Source: an uncultured Lachnospiraceae bacterium
GTDB taxonomy: Bacteria; Bacillota; Clostridia; Lachnospirales; Lachnospiraceae
Assembly: GCA_910588955.1 (NCBI GenBank)
Contig: CAJURQ010000009.1
Span: forward strand, 1 to 64,000
Direction of reading: 5' to 3'
Length of the DNA: 64,000 nt
This document shows, piece by piece, positions 1-7,604 of the stretch. A program made the position numbers and the translations under genes. Every line of letters starts with the position of its first letter. Positions within the stretch are counted from its first letter, which is position 1. A model generated the notes under the pieces. That model had not been told where the DNA came from. It made no database searches and was given only the letters and a program-made list of their open reading frames with translations.

Positions 1-31
1 TATGCAAATATTGATATAGTAATTATAAAAA

Positions 32-271
32 TTACCACAATTCCAATGAATCTTCTGCATCCACCCACATCTGCATATTTCCCTCAAGATATAATCTTGC
101 ATATTCAAGCGGTTCATCTATTGCCAGAGCATTTAAGGCACATTCAGAGCAGGGAGTGGTTTTCAACCCTTCTTCCGCTTTATTGCAGTCTATCCGTAAA
201 AAGTAGCCTGCATAAGTGTATACGTCAATGCTGTTATGGTGGATATTGTATGTTGCGTAAATCACATTCAT
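32..271 (-). CDS. DUF6061-like small protein
   Basis: A 79-residue cytosolic protein of unknown function. The ATG at 271 is chosen because AGAGGA lies about 8 nt upstream on the minus strand; an upstream in-frame extension to 310 has no such site. Residues run MNVIYATYN at the start, then a two-cysteine segment (PCSECALNALAIDEP) and an acidic C-terminus (MWVDAEDS). From memory this matches the DUF6061 family carried by many Clostridia, often on mobile elements; I could not check this. It is the first gene of an AT-rich stretch with accessory character. No function is proposed. Confidence 0.6.
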   Translation of the reverse strand: MNVIYATYNIHHNSIDVYTYAGYFLRIDCNKAEEGLKTTPCSECALNALAIDEPLEYARLYLEGNMQMWVDAEDSLELW

Positions 272-360
272 TTTATCTGTCCTCTTTTCATTTTTTTGAA
301 AGCATTTCAATCAGTTCACAATTCCCATATGTTTTGTGTTATAATGTTTTATGTGATTTT

Positions 361-516
361 GTTTCCCTCATTTTTTCCCTTATCAGGGTTCGTAATGCTT
401 TGTGGGAAGATATAATACAAGGGAAACTATAAGGGAAAGCTCACCTGCGATAAATTTAGTGTTTTCAAGGGTTAGCGTAGATTTTAATAACAAAATATAA
501 CAGCTAATATTTCCCT
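361..516. repeat. Cluster of TTTCCCT motifs, both orientations
   Basis: Five copies of TTTCCCT lie within 156 bp: forward at 362-368, 374-380 and 510-516, reverse (AGGGAAA) at about 420-426 and 432-438. TTTCCCTTAT (374-383) is the exact inverse of ATAAGGGAAA (429-438), and GTTTCCCT (361-368) of AGGGAAAC (420-427). The pattern resembles arm-type recombinase sites or a multi-copy operator at the edge of an accessory island; neither is proven. No integrase gene is visible in the window. The rest of the 272-559 gap is AT-rich and holds a weak TATAAT at 340-345. Confidence 0.5.
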
Positions 517-559
517 TAAAAATCATCAAATCACAATCGGAATTTTGAGGGATGGAGAT

Positions 560-1021
560 ATGCTTATCAGGGTGGCAACCATGGATGATATTGAGCAGTT
601 AAGGTGTTTGTATTCTGAATTAGAGATTGACGCTGTAAAATATCAACCAGAACATTTTATATTGGGCTATCGTAACGATGACTTTTTTAACTCAATATTT
701 GAAAGTAGCAATCAGGATATTCTTGTAGCAGAAGATAATGGAAAAATTGTAGGGTTTTCTCATGTTATGATATTAAAACAGAAAAATATAGCGTGTTTAA
801 AATCACAGACCGCAGTGTACATACAAGATATGGATGTTTTGGAGTGTGAGAGAAGCAAAGGAATTGGAACACTTTTCATAGATGCTATTAAAGAATATGG
901 AAAAAGATGTGGGGCAGATTTTATTAGGACTGAGGTTTTTCCGCAAAATGTTGACGGAATGAGATTTTATGAAAGAAATGGTTTTGGTGAAATGATGAAA
1001 ACTATTGAGTGTCAATTATGA
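560..1021 (+). CDS. GNAT family N-acetyltransferase
   Basis: A 153-residue acetyltransferase of the GNAT fold, expected to move an acetyl group from acetyl-CoA to an amine; the substrate is unknown. The ATG at 560 is preferred over a TTG at 545 because GAGGG sits 8 nt before it. The N-terminus (MLIRVATMDDIEQLRCLY) is typical strand 1/helix 1. The region DVLECERSKGIGTLFIDA is the acetyl-CoA pyrophosphate loop (R/Q-x-x-G-x-G/A type), and MRFYERNGFGE is the usual C-terminal motif. The gene is AT-rich like its island neighbours and probably acquired. Confidence 0.85.
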   Translation: MLIRVATMDDIEQLRCLYSELEIDAVKYQPEHFILGYRNDDFFNSIFESSNQDILVAEDNGKIVGFSHVMILKQKNIACLKSQTAVYIQDMDVLECERSKGIGTLFIDAIKEYGKRCGADFIRTEVFPQNVDGMRFYERNGFGEMMKTIECQL

Positions 1022-1161
1022 TTGATAGCTTATTCAACGATAAAATTCCATTTTTTGAGGCGGATAGACGATTTTACATAAATTTTCTGAATATTAATTA
1101 AAAATAGGGAAAGGGATTTCTTTTTATTAGATATTGATTCGATAAAGTTAAGGGGTGTAAT

Positions 1162-1638
1162 ATGCGGAAATTAAAGGTATACTTAGATACATCGGTTATC
1201 AGTCATTTATTACAAGAGGATGTTCCAGAGAAAATGACGGATACCCGACAATTATGGGAAATGTTTAAGAATGGAAAATATGATGTGTATTTGTCAACTG
1301 TTACATTAAGGGAGATAGAGAAATGTTCGGAGCCCAAAAAGACACAACTTATTGATTGTCTGAATGAGATACAGTTTACTACGTTGGATATTACAGAAGA
1401 TGTCACAAAAATGGCAAAGAAGATTATTGAAATGGGGATACTGACACAAAAGAGCTTTGACGATTGCCAACATATAGGAGTGGCGCTTATAAATGAATGC
1501 GACTGTATTATTTCATGGAATTTTAAGCATATTGTGAATGTAAAGACAATCAGAGGCGTAAGAGCAATTACAAACTTGGAAGGATATAAGATGATAGAGA
1601 TATGGAATCCTTCTGTACTATTGGAAAGTGAGGAATAA
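1162..1638 (+). CDS. PIN-domain protein, probable toxin
   Basis: A 158-residue PIN-fold protein, a family of metal-dependent ribonucleases that often act as toxins. Visible acidic positions are D9 in the N-terminal YLDTS motif, the glutamates of LREIEK near residue 54, the paired aspartates in KSFDDCQHIGVA near 106-107, and the C-terminal strand CDCIISWNFKHI. Only two bases separate its stop codon from the next small gene, the arrangement of a toxin-antitoxin pair, although here the toxin comes first. Start ATG at 1162 follows AAGGGGTG. AT-rich, in the same island as the GNAT gene. It could be a stand-alone nuclease. Confidence 0.75.
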   Translation: MRKLKVYLDTSVISHLLQEDVPEKMTDTRQLWEMFKNGKYDVYLSTVTLREIEKCSEPKKTQLIDCLNEIQFTTLDITEDVTKMAKKIIEMGILTQKSFDDCQHIGVALINECDCIISWNFKHIVNVKTIRGVRAITNLEGYKMIEIWNPSVLLESEE

Positions 1639-1640
1639 TT

Positions 1641-1823
1641 ATGATTGCGAGACCGAATATCAGTCCTGATTTTACAATTGAAGATATTCATAAAATCAGG
1701 GAATACCATTATGAACTGACAAAAGATATGACAACGCAGGAAAAAATAAATTTTTATAATGAAGGCGGAAGAGCTTTTTTAGCGGAGATGGAAAAGAGAA
1801 AATTGCAGAAAGCACAAATTTAA
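1641..1823 (+). CDS. Small protein, putative antitoxin of the PIN gene
   Basis: A 60-residue protein starting 2 nt after the PIN gene, so almost certainly co-translated. The sequence is mostly predicted helix with charged residues (FTIEDIHKIREYHYEL, then KINFYNEGGRAFLAEMEKRK) and no membrane segment. Small charged helical partners of this kind next to PIN genes usually neutralise the nuclease. I do not recognise a DNA-binding domain, so autoregulation is uncertain. Assignment rests on context and size rather than a recognised family. Confidence 0.55.
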   Translation: MIARPNISPDFTIEDIHKIREYHYELTKDMTTQEKINFYNEGGRAFLAEMEKRKLQKAQI

Positions 1824-1843
1824 AAGCAATATAGATGTAAAGC

Positions 1844-1880
1844 AAAAAGGAAACCCCGACATCCCAAGGTTTCCTTTTTT
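1844..1880 (+). terminator. Rho-independent terminator after the PIN pair
   Basis: AAAAGGAAACC (about 1844-1854) pairs with GGTTTCCTTTT (about 1868-1878), and the stem runs straight into a T-run. It closes the PIN/antitoxin unit and marks the change to GC-richer DNA. Confidence 0.85.
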
Positions 1881-1901
1881 ACTGCGGAAGGAGGGGCGGC
1901 G

Positions 1902-2798
1902 GTGCAGGAGAGCAGGCTCTTTAAAATCGTATATTATCTGCTGGATAAGGGGCAGGCGACCGCACCGGAGCTGGCGGCGCGTTTCGAGGTGTCGGTCAGG
2001 ACGATTTACAGGGATATCGACGCGCTGAGTGCGGCGGGCATTCCCATCTATGCAGAGACGGGCAGAAACGGCGGCATCCGTCTGATGCATGACTTTGTGC
2101 TGGATCATGCCGTGCTGTCGGGGGAGGAAAAGCAGGAGATTCTCGCGGCGTTACAGAGCATCCATGTCACACAGAATATCGCGGAGAGCCAGACTTTGCA
2201 GAAACTTTCCGCCCTGTTTCACCTTTCTTCGGAAAACTGGCTGGAGATCGATTTTTCCAGATGGGGCAATCAGGGATTCGACAGGGAAAAGTTTGAACTG
2301 CTGAAGACGGCGGTGATCCATTGCAGGCAGATCAGAATACGATACGCGGGATCTGACGGGGCGGAGAGGGAGCGGACCGTGCAGCCCTATAAGCTTGTCT
2401 ATAAGTCGAAAGCATGGTATCTGAAAGCGTTCTGTACGGAAAAGCAGGACATGCGGACTTTTAAACTGAACCGCATTCTGGAGCTGACGCTTCTGGAGGA
2501 GAGCTTCGTGCGCCGCAGTTTTCCGGCGGAGCCAGAGGATAGCGAGATAGACTGCCCGCTTGTTACACTCCGCTTTCCAAAGGAGATGACGTATCGGGTT
2601 TACGATGAGTTTGACGAAAGCCAGATTGAGAGACAGGAGAACGGAGACTTGATTGCCGCGGCAAGAATGCCGGAGGGCGCGTGGTTAGTCAGTTTTCTTT
2701 TATCCTTCGGGACACAGGTGGAGATTCTTTCGCCGGCGCATCTGCGGGAGGAGATCGCAAGACAGGCGGAAAAAATCGTGGAAAAATATAAAACATGA
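1902..2798 (+). CDS. HTH-WYL transcriptional regulator (YafY/DeoR type)
   Basis: A 298-residue DNA-binding regulator. Residues 1-60 form a winged HTH (LDKGQATAPELAARFEVS, then RTIYRDIDAL as recognition helix). A WYL domain follows from about 135 to 225 with YKLVYKSKAWYLKAFC and RTFKLNRI, the ligand-sensing region of this family, and a C-terminal WCX-like part follows. The GTG start at 1902 is supported by AAGGAGG about 9 nt upstream. It is followed in the same direction by a ClbS-like gene. A TGACA/TGTCA palindrome overlaps its own stop codon and is a plausible operator for controlling that downstream gene. The ligand is unknown. Confidence 0.9.
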   Translation: MQESRLFKIVYYLLDKGQATAPELAARFEVSVRTIYRDIDALSAAGIPIYAETGRNGGIRLMHDFVLDHAVLSGEEKQEILAALQSIHVTQNIAESQTLQKLSALFHLSSENWLEIDFSRWGNQGFDREKFELLKTAVIHCRQIRIRYAGSDGAERERTVQPYKLVYKSKAWYLKAFCTEKQDMRTFKLNRILELTLLEESFVRRSFPAEPEDSEIDCPLVTLRFPKEMTYRVYDEFDESQIERQENGDLIAAARMPEGAWLVSFLLSFGTQVEILSPAHLREEIARQAEKIVEKYKT

Positions 2799-2810
2799 CA
2801 TGGGGTGTCA
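2796..2810. promoter_or_regulatory. Palindrome TGACA-N5-TGTCA, candidate WYL operator
   Basis: TGACA (2796-2800), five bases, TGTCA (2806-2810). It overlaps the stop codon of the WYL gene and lies just upstream of a TATAAT at 2823-2828, which has no good -35 at the usual distance. A promoter with a poor -35 next to a palindrome suits a regulator-dependent promoter for the ClbS-like gene. Inference from position and symmetry. Confidence 0.5.
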
Positions 2811-2921
2811 ACATTATGCCAGTATAATGAAAAGTATAAGAGCTGCCGTAGCTTTCCGCGAACAATGGTGAGCGGCAGTAAAACAGATATTTTGGTGAAG
2901 ACAGAGAGGGAGGAAAACCAC

Positions 2922-3461
2922 ATGGCAAGACCGACGACAAAAGCGGATTTATTGACTGCAGCGACAGAAAATTATGAGAAATTACAGGAGATGATCGCGG
3001 GACTGACGGAGGAGGAGCTGAACACGCCCTTTGACTTTTCCGGCAGTGCGAAGAAGGAAGCGCACTGGAAAAGAGACAAAAACCTGCGGGACGTGCTGGT
3101 ACATCTCTACGAGTGGCATCAGCTTCTGCTGACATGGGTGCATGCGAACCAGAGAGGCGACAACTGGTCGTTTATTCCGAAGCCCTACAACTGGAAAACA
3201 TACGGGGAAATGAACGTGGTGTTTTGGAAAAAACATCAGGAAACGACGCTTGATGAGGCGAAGAATCTGCTCGCGGGGTCTCATGCCGAAGTGATGGCTC
3301 TGGCGGAGACGTTTTCCAACGAGGAGCTGTTTTCCAAAGGCATCTTTCCGTGGGTGGGCGGAAGCACCCTTGGATCCTATTTTGTCAGCAACACCTCGAG
3401 TCACTATGACTGGGCGATGAAGAAACTGAAAGCGCATAAGAAAAACTGCGCCGGAAAGTGA
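2922..3461 (+). CDS. ClbS/DfsB family self-protection-like protein
   Basis: A 179-residue predicted four-helix-bundle protein of the ClbS/DfsB (DUF1706) family. The founding member, ClbS, is a cyclopropane hydrolase that protects E. coli from its own colibactin; other members are mostly uncharacterised. Family landmarks are the MARPTTKADLL start, the RDVLVHLYEWHQLLLTW helix, and a C-terminal NTSSHYDWAMKKLK segment. The ATG at 2922 has GGGAGG about 8 nt upstream; the in-frame extension to 2805 would run through the TATAAT. The WYL gene upstream probably regulates it. No colibactin-like synthesis genes are nearby, so the role here is unknown. Confidence 0.88.
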   Translation: MARPTTKADLLTAATENYEKLQEMIAGLTEEELNTPFDFSGSAKKEAHWKRDKNLRDVLVHLYEWHQLLLTWVHANQRGDNWSFIPKPYNWKTYGEMNVVFWKKHQETTLDEAKNLLAGSHAEVMALAETFSNEELFSKGIFPWVGGSTLGSYFVSNTSSHYDWAMKKLKAHKKNCAGK

Positions 3462-3472
3462 GGGACGGGCGG

Positions 3473-4345
3473 ATGCACTCTGTGACGGTGAAGGGGATTT
3501 TATCTGCAAAAAACGGAATGAACCTGTACCGGGGCTGTTCCCACGGGTGCATCTACTGCGATTCCAGAAGCAGGTGCTACCATATGGAGCACGCTTTTGA
3601 GGACATCGAGGTCAAGGAGAATGCCATCGAATTGTTGGAGCATGCCCTCAGGCATAAACGGCGCAAATGCATGATTGGTACAGGCGCTATGACTGACCCG
3701 TACATTCCGCTGGAATTGGAGCTTGGAAATCTCAGAAAAGCGTTGGAGTTGATTGAACAATATGGATTCGGCGTCACGGTGCAAACGAAGTCGGAGCGTG
3801 TCCTGCGGGATTTGGATCTTCTGCGGCGCATCAATGAAAAGACGAAATGTGTGGTGCAGATGACGCTTACTACTTATGATGAGGAATTGTGCCGGAAAAT
3901 CGAGCCGCATGTGAGTACGACGGCGGAACGTTTCGCGACGTTAATGCGCCTGCGGGAGGCGGGGATTCCTACCGTGGTGTGGCTGTCCCCGATTCTGCCG
4001 TTTATCAACGATACGCGGGAGAATATCGCGGGTATTCTGGAATTGTGCGAGGAGGCGGGCGTCTACGGCGTCATCAGCTTTGGAATGGGGCTGACGCTGC
4101 GGGAGGGGAACCGGGAATATTTTTATAAGCAGTTGGATTGCCTGTTTCCCGGATTGAAGGAAAAATATGTGCGGATCTATGGAAATCAGTATGAGATCGC
4201 AAGTCCGGACAACAGAAGGCTGATGAGGCTGTTTCATCAGACATGTGAGGAGAGTGGGATGCTCCATGATAATGAGAAAATTTTTCGGTATCTGCACACC
4301 TTTGAGGAGAAGGGGGAGGGGAGGCAGTTGAGTCTGTGGGATTAA
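3473..4345 (+). CDS. SPL-like radical SAM protein
   Basis: A 290-residue radical SAM enzyme. The CSHGCIYC motif (C-x3-C-x2-C) at about residues 23-30 binds the [4Fe-4S] cluster that cleaves S-adenosylmethionine. The following TGAMTDPYIPLE, TKSERVLRDLDLL and TTYDEELCRKIEPH segments are typical of the SplB-related/Rv2578c-like group. It lacks proof of being the true spore photoproduct lyase, so the substrate is open. The GTG at 3458 overlaps the ClbS stop, but ATG 3473 is better placed behind GAGGG. Co-transcription with the ClbS gene is likely. Confidence 0.8.
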   Translation: MHSVTVKGILSAKNGMNLYRGCSHGCIYCDSRSRCYHMEHAFEDIEVKENAIELLEHALRHKRRKCMIGTGAMTDPYIPLELELGNLRKALELIEQYGFGVTVQTKSERVLRDLDLLRRINEKTKCVVQMTLTTYDEELCRKIEPHVSTTAERFATLMRLREAGIPTVVWLSPILPFINDTRENIAGILELCEEAGVYGVISFGMGLTLREGNREYFYKQLDCLFPGLKEKYVRIYGNQYEIASPDNRRLMRLFHQTCEESGMLHDNEKIFRYLHTFEEKGEGRQLSLWD

Positions 4346-4347
4346 GA

Positions 4348-4367
4348 GGCAGGTCAAATGACCTGCC
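4348..4367. terminator. Bidirectional terminator hairpin
   Basis: GGCAGGTC (4348-4355), loop AAAT, GACCTGCC (4360-4367), then a pyrimidine-rich tail. It sits between the convergent radical SAM and ABC permease genes and can serve both. Confidence 0.75.
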
Positions 4368-4384
4368 TTCTCCATTTTCTCATA

Positions 4385-5206
4385 TTAATATTTCTTCTTA
4401 TAATAATGTTCTACACTCTGGATCAGCTTGTAGAACACCATAGCAATTGCGCACAGGATAATAATCGAAGTGATCACCATATTGAGCTGGAACACCTGCG
4501 AACCGTAGATAATCAGATATCCGAGCCCCCGTCTTGCGGCGAGAAACTCCCCGATAATGACACCCACAAGGGAGAGACCGATATTGACCTTCATACTGCT
4601 TAAGATGAGCGGTACGGAGCTTGGCAGGATCACTTTGACGAGGGCGTCTTTTCTGCTGCCTCCAAGAGTGTAGATCAGTTTGCACATTTCCGGGTCAACC
4701 TGACAGAAACCGGTGTAGAGGCTGATGATGGAGCCGAAGACGGCGACGGAGAGTCCGGCAACAATAATTGTGTTTGTTCCGGTGCCAAGCCAAACGATGA
4801 GAAGCGGCGCAAGAGCGGATTTTGGCAGGGCGTTCAGGACGACGAGGTAGGGTTCCAGAATTTCGGAGAGGCTGTTCTGATACCAGAGCAAGGTGGCGGC
4901 GAGGAGACTGAAAACAGTGACCAGAAAGAAACTCGCGATTGTTTCAAACAGGGTAACGCCGGTGTGGGCGAAGAAGGAGTGATCCACAAGCATCTGCCCG
5001 AGATATTTAACAATGCCGGAAGGGCTGCTGAAAAAGAAACTGTCTATCCAACCAAGTCTTGCGGCTGTCTCCCACAATCCCAGAAAGAGGAGAAGTAGGA
5101 AAAATCTGCCGAGGGTGATTCGGTGGTGATGCCTGTGGTGGGCGCGCAGAAAACTTTCCTGCTGCGGGGAGACGGGCGGCGGTGTCTTATGCAGTTGTCT
5201 TGTCAT
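4385..5206 (-). CDS. ABC transporter permease (SsuC/TauC type)
   Basis: A 273-residue inner-membrane permease of the BPD_transp_1 family with about six membrane segments. The cytoplasmic coupling loop is seen as CKLIYTLGGSRKDALVKVILPSS-type sequence around residues 180-200. The N-terminus is long and histidine-rich (HHRHHHR) before the first membrane helix. Members import sulfonates, taurine, or thiamine precursors; the substrate cannot be told here. Its start overlaps the end of the ATPase gene by 20 nt, so the two are one operon. No substrate-binding protein gene is adjacent. Confidence 0.88.
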   Translation of the reverse strand: MTRQLHKTPPPVSPQQESFLRAHHRHHHRITLGRFFLLLLFLGLWETAARLGWIDSFFFSSPSGIVKYLGQMLVDHSFFAHTGVTLFETIASFFLVTVFSLLAATLLWYQNSLSEILEPYLVVLNALPKSALAPLLIVWLGTGTNTIIVAGLSVAVFGSIISLYTGFCQVDPEMCKLIYTLGGSRKDALVKVILPSSVPLILSSMKVNIGLSLVGVIIGEFLAARRGLGYLIIYGSQVFQLNMVITSIIILCAIAMVFYKLIQSVEHYYKKKY

Positions 5207-5975
5207 CGGTTAATACCTCCCATAATTGATTAAAGTATGTCTGATAGGCGGCGGTGCCGCGGATGGCAAGCGGGTCTTCCCGGCTGATTTCGTAGCGGAT
5301 CTCCATCTCGCGCTTCACCCCGGCGGGGCGTTTGGAGAGGACAATAACCCGATCCGCCAGCGTGATTGCCTCAGAGAGATCGTGGGTGATGAGCAGCGCG
5401 GTCTTTCCGGTTTTGCGGATAATATTGCCTATGTCCGCGGAGACGGAGAGTCTGGTCTGGAAATCCAGTGCGCTGAAAGGTTCGTCCAGAAGAAGGAGAT
5501 CCGGGTGGACTGCCATGGTGCGGATCAGCGCCGCCCGCTGGCGCATACCGCCGGAAAGCTCGGAGGGCTTTTTATCCTTAAAGCCGTTAAGTCCGTAATC
5601 CTCCAGAAGTTTCTGAACATAGTCCGTATTTTCCTTTGTCAAACCGTGGGTGAGCTCCAGACCCAGAATGACGTTCTGGTAGACCGTGCGCCACTCAAAG
5701 AGATGGTCCCTCTGCAGCATATAGCCGATTTTTAAGGCAGAGTCCGCGCAGTAGTCTTTGGAGGAGAGACCTCTGTAGAGGACGTCGCCGTCCTCCGGGG
5801 CGAGCAGTCCGGCAATGATGGACAAAAGAGTGGACTTGCCGCAGCCGCTCGGTCCTACGACTGCGACGAAGCTCCCCTCCAAAATTTGAAGATTGATGTG
5901 CGAGAGGGCGGGGGTTTCTCCCTTCAAATTGTGATAGGAGTAGGAAACATCCCGCAGAGAAAGTATTGGCTGCAT
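5187..5975 (-). CDS. ABC transporter ATP-binding protein (SsuB/TauB type)
   Basis: A 262-residue nucleotide-binding subunit that powers the permease encoded just downstream. Walker A is GPSGCGKST, the signature is LSGGMRQR, Walker B is LLLLDEPF, and the switch histidine is in LLITHDLSEA. The Q-loop region (YMLQRDHLFEWRTV) is of the SsuB/TauB/ThiZ type. It is the first gene of a two-gene minus-strand operon diverging from argH; the 180-bp gap between them would hold both promoters. A normal third component, the extracytoplasmic binding protein, is missing from this locus. Confidence 0.92.
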   Translation of the reverse strand: MQPILSLRDVSYSYHNLKGETPALSHINLQILEGSFVAVVGPSGCGKSTLLSIIAGLLAPEDGDVLYRGLSSKDYCADSALKIGYMLQRDHLFEWRTVYQNVILGLELTHGLTKENTDYVQKLLEDYGLNGFKDKKPSELSGGMRQRAALIRTMAVHPDLLLLDEPFSALDFQTRLSVSADIGNIIRKTGKTALLITHDLSEAITLADRVIVLSKRPAGVKREMEIRYEISREDPLAIRGTAAYQTYFNQLWEVLTDDKTTA

Positions 5976-6091
5976 AGAAAATGCCTCCTTATGTAGTTAA
6001 CGACAGCATATGTTTCGCAAACCGAAATCTTATGGGTCGTTTACTACGAGTATAGAATATTTTATGACGGGCAAGAAAATATGTGTTCTGA

Positions 6092-6120
6092 TTGAAAACA
6101 AAACCAATTTATGGTATCAT
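6092..6120 (+). promoter_or_regulatory. SigA-type promoter of argH
   Basis: TTGAAA (6092-6097), 17-bp spacer, TATCAT (6115-6120). An in-frame ATG at 6111 lies inside this promoter, so it cannot be the argH start. Transcription should begin near 6127. Confidence 0.75.
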
Positions 6121-6155
6121 CAAATTTAGATTTAATTATAATGGAGGTTTTAGGC

Positions 6156-7604
6156 ATGGCGCAGTTGTGGGGCGGTCGTTTCACGAAGGAGACGGATCAG
6201 CTTGTATATAATTTTAACGCGTCGATCTCCTTTGACCAGAAATTCTTTAAGCAGGACATTGAGGGCAGTATTGTACATACGATCATGCTCGCCAAGCAGG
6301 GGATTCTGACGAAAGAGGAGAAGGACGAAATTTTAAAGGGACTTACCGGGATCAGGCAGGATGTGGAGGACGGAAAGCTTGCGATCACGGAGGAGTACGA
6401 GGATATCCACAGCTTTGTGGAGGCGAATCTGATCGACCGGATCGGCGATGTGGGCAAAAAGCTGCACACGGGCAGGAGCCGGAACGATCAGGTGGCACTC
6501 GATATGAGGCTGTACACAAGGCTGGAAGTGCTGAATACGGACAGCTTATTGAAGGAGCTTTTGCAGACGCTTCTGACTATTATGGAGGAGCACACACAGA
6601 CATATATGCCGGGCTTTACGCATTTACAGAAGGCGCAGCCGGTGACGCTGGCGCACCATATCGGCGCTTATTTCGAGATGTTTAAGAGGGACAGGTCAAG
6701 ACTTAAAGATATATTCTACCGCATGAATTACTGTCCGCTCGGCGCCGGGGCGCTTGCGGGGACGACTTATCCGATTGACCGCGCTTACACGGCGTCTCTG
6801 CTCGGTTTTGAGGGACCGACTTTAAACAGCATGGATTCGGTGTCTGATAGGGATTATGTGATTGAGTTCTTATCGGCGCTTTCTACGATCATGATGCATT
6901 TAAGCCGGTTCTGCGAGGAGATCATCATCTGGAATTCCAACGAGTACCGTTTTGTGGAGATCGACGACGCCTACTCCACGGGGAGCAGCATCATGCCCCA
7001 GAAGAAAAACCCGGATATCGCGGAGCTGGTGCGTGGCAAGACGGGACGCGTTTACGGGGCGCTTGTTTCCATTCTGACGACCATGAAGGGGATTCCCCTT
7101 GCTTACAATAAAGACATGCAGGAGGACAAGGAGCTGACCTTCGATGCTATTGACACGGTGAAAGGATGTCTGGCTCTGTTTGAGGGCATGGTCCGCACCA
7201 TGAAGTTCAATGAGGACGTGATGGAGAAGAGCGCGGCGCTTGGGTTTACCAACGCCACCGACGCGGCGGACTATCTGGTAGGGAAAGGCATGCCTTTCCG
7301 GGACGCCCACGGTATCATCGGCAGACTGGTGCTTTTCTGCATTGAGAAAAATTGCAGCATTGACGAACTTTCCATAGAGGAGTTAAAAGGAATAAGCCCC
7401 GTCTTTGAGGAGGATGTCTATCGGGCGATCAGCTTAAAGACATGCGTGGAGAAGCGACTGACCATCGGCGCGCCGGGACCGGAGGCGATGCGGGAGGTCA
7501 TACGGATGCATAAAGAGTATCTCAAAAAGGACTGGCAGGATGAGGACGACATGTTCGGCGGGATGCTTGGAGAACTGGAAATAAAGGAGGAGATGAAAAA
7601 ATGA
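6156..7604 (+). CDS. argH: Argininosuccinate lyase
   Basis: Splits argininosuccinate into arginine and fumarate, the last step of arginine synthesis; a cytosolic homotetramer of the fumarase/aspartase superfamily. The 482-residue length is normal. The fold signature GSSIMPQKKNPD lies at about 275-287 and carries the catalytic serine. HTGRSRNDQVA near 105 and TGFTNATDAADYL-type C-terminal sequence are family hallmarks. The start at 6156 (MAQLWGGRF) has GGAGG about 8 nt upstream. Its stop overlaps the asd start (ATGA), so the two are translationally coupled. No other arginine genes are near. Confidence 0.97.
   Translation: MAQLWGGRFTKETDQLVYNFNASISFDQKFFKQDIEGSIVHTIMLAKQGILTKEEKDEILKGLTGIRQDVEDGKLAITEEYEDIHSFVEANLIDRIGDVGKKLHTGRSRNDQVALDMRLYTRLEVLNTDSLLKELLQTLLTIMEEHTQTYMPGFTHLQKAQPVTLAHHIGAYFEMFKRDRSRLKDIFYRMNYCPLGAGALAGTTYPIDRAYTASLLGFEGPTLNSMDSVSDRDYVIEFLSALSTIMMHLSRFCEEIIIWNSNEYRFVEIDDAYSTGSSIMPQKKNPDIAELVRGKTGRVYGALVSILTTMKGIPLAYNKDMQEDKELTFDAIDTVKGCLALFEGMVRTMKFNEDVMEKSAALGFTNATDAADYLVGKGMPFRDAHGIIGRLVLFCIEKNCSIDELSIEELKGISPVFEEDVYRAISLKTCVEKRLTIGAPGPEAMREVIRMHKEYLKKDWQDEDDMFGGMLGELEIKEEMKK

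Noticed and set aside
1018..1101. 27-codon frame overlapping the GNAT stop (ATGA)
   Set aside because: Overlap looks coupled, but the peptide is short, of low complexity, without a recognisable feature. Probably the remnant of a lost gene or chance.
6111..6155. Longer argH start at 6111
   Set aside because: It overlaps the -10 box of the argH promoter; the conserved N-terminus MAQLWGGRF starts at 6156 with GGAGG upstream.
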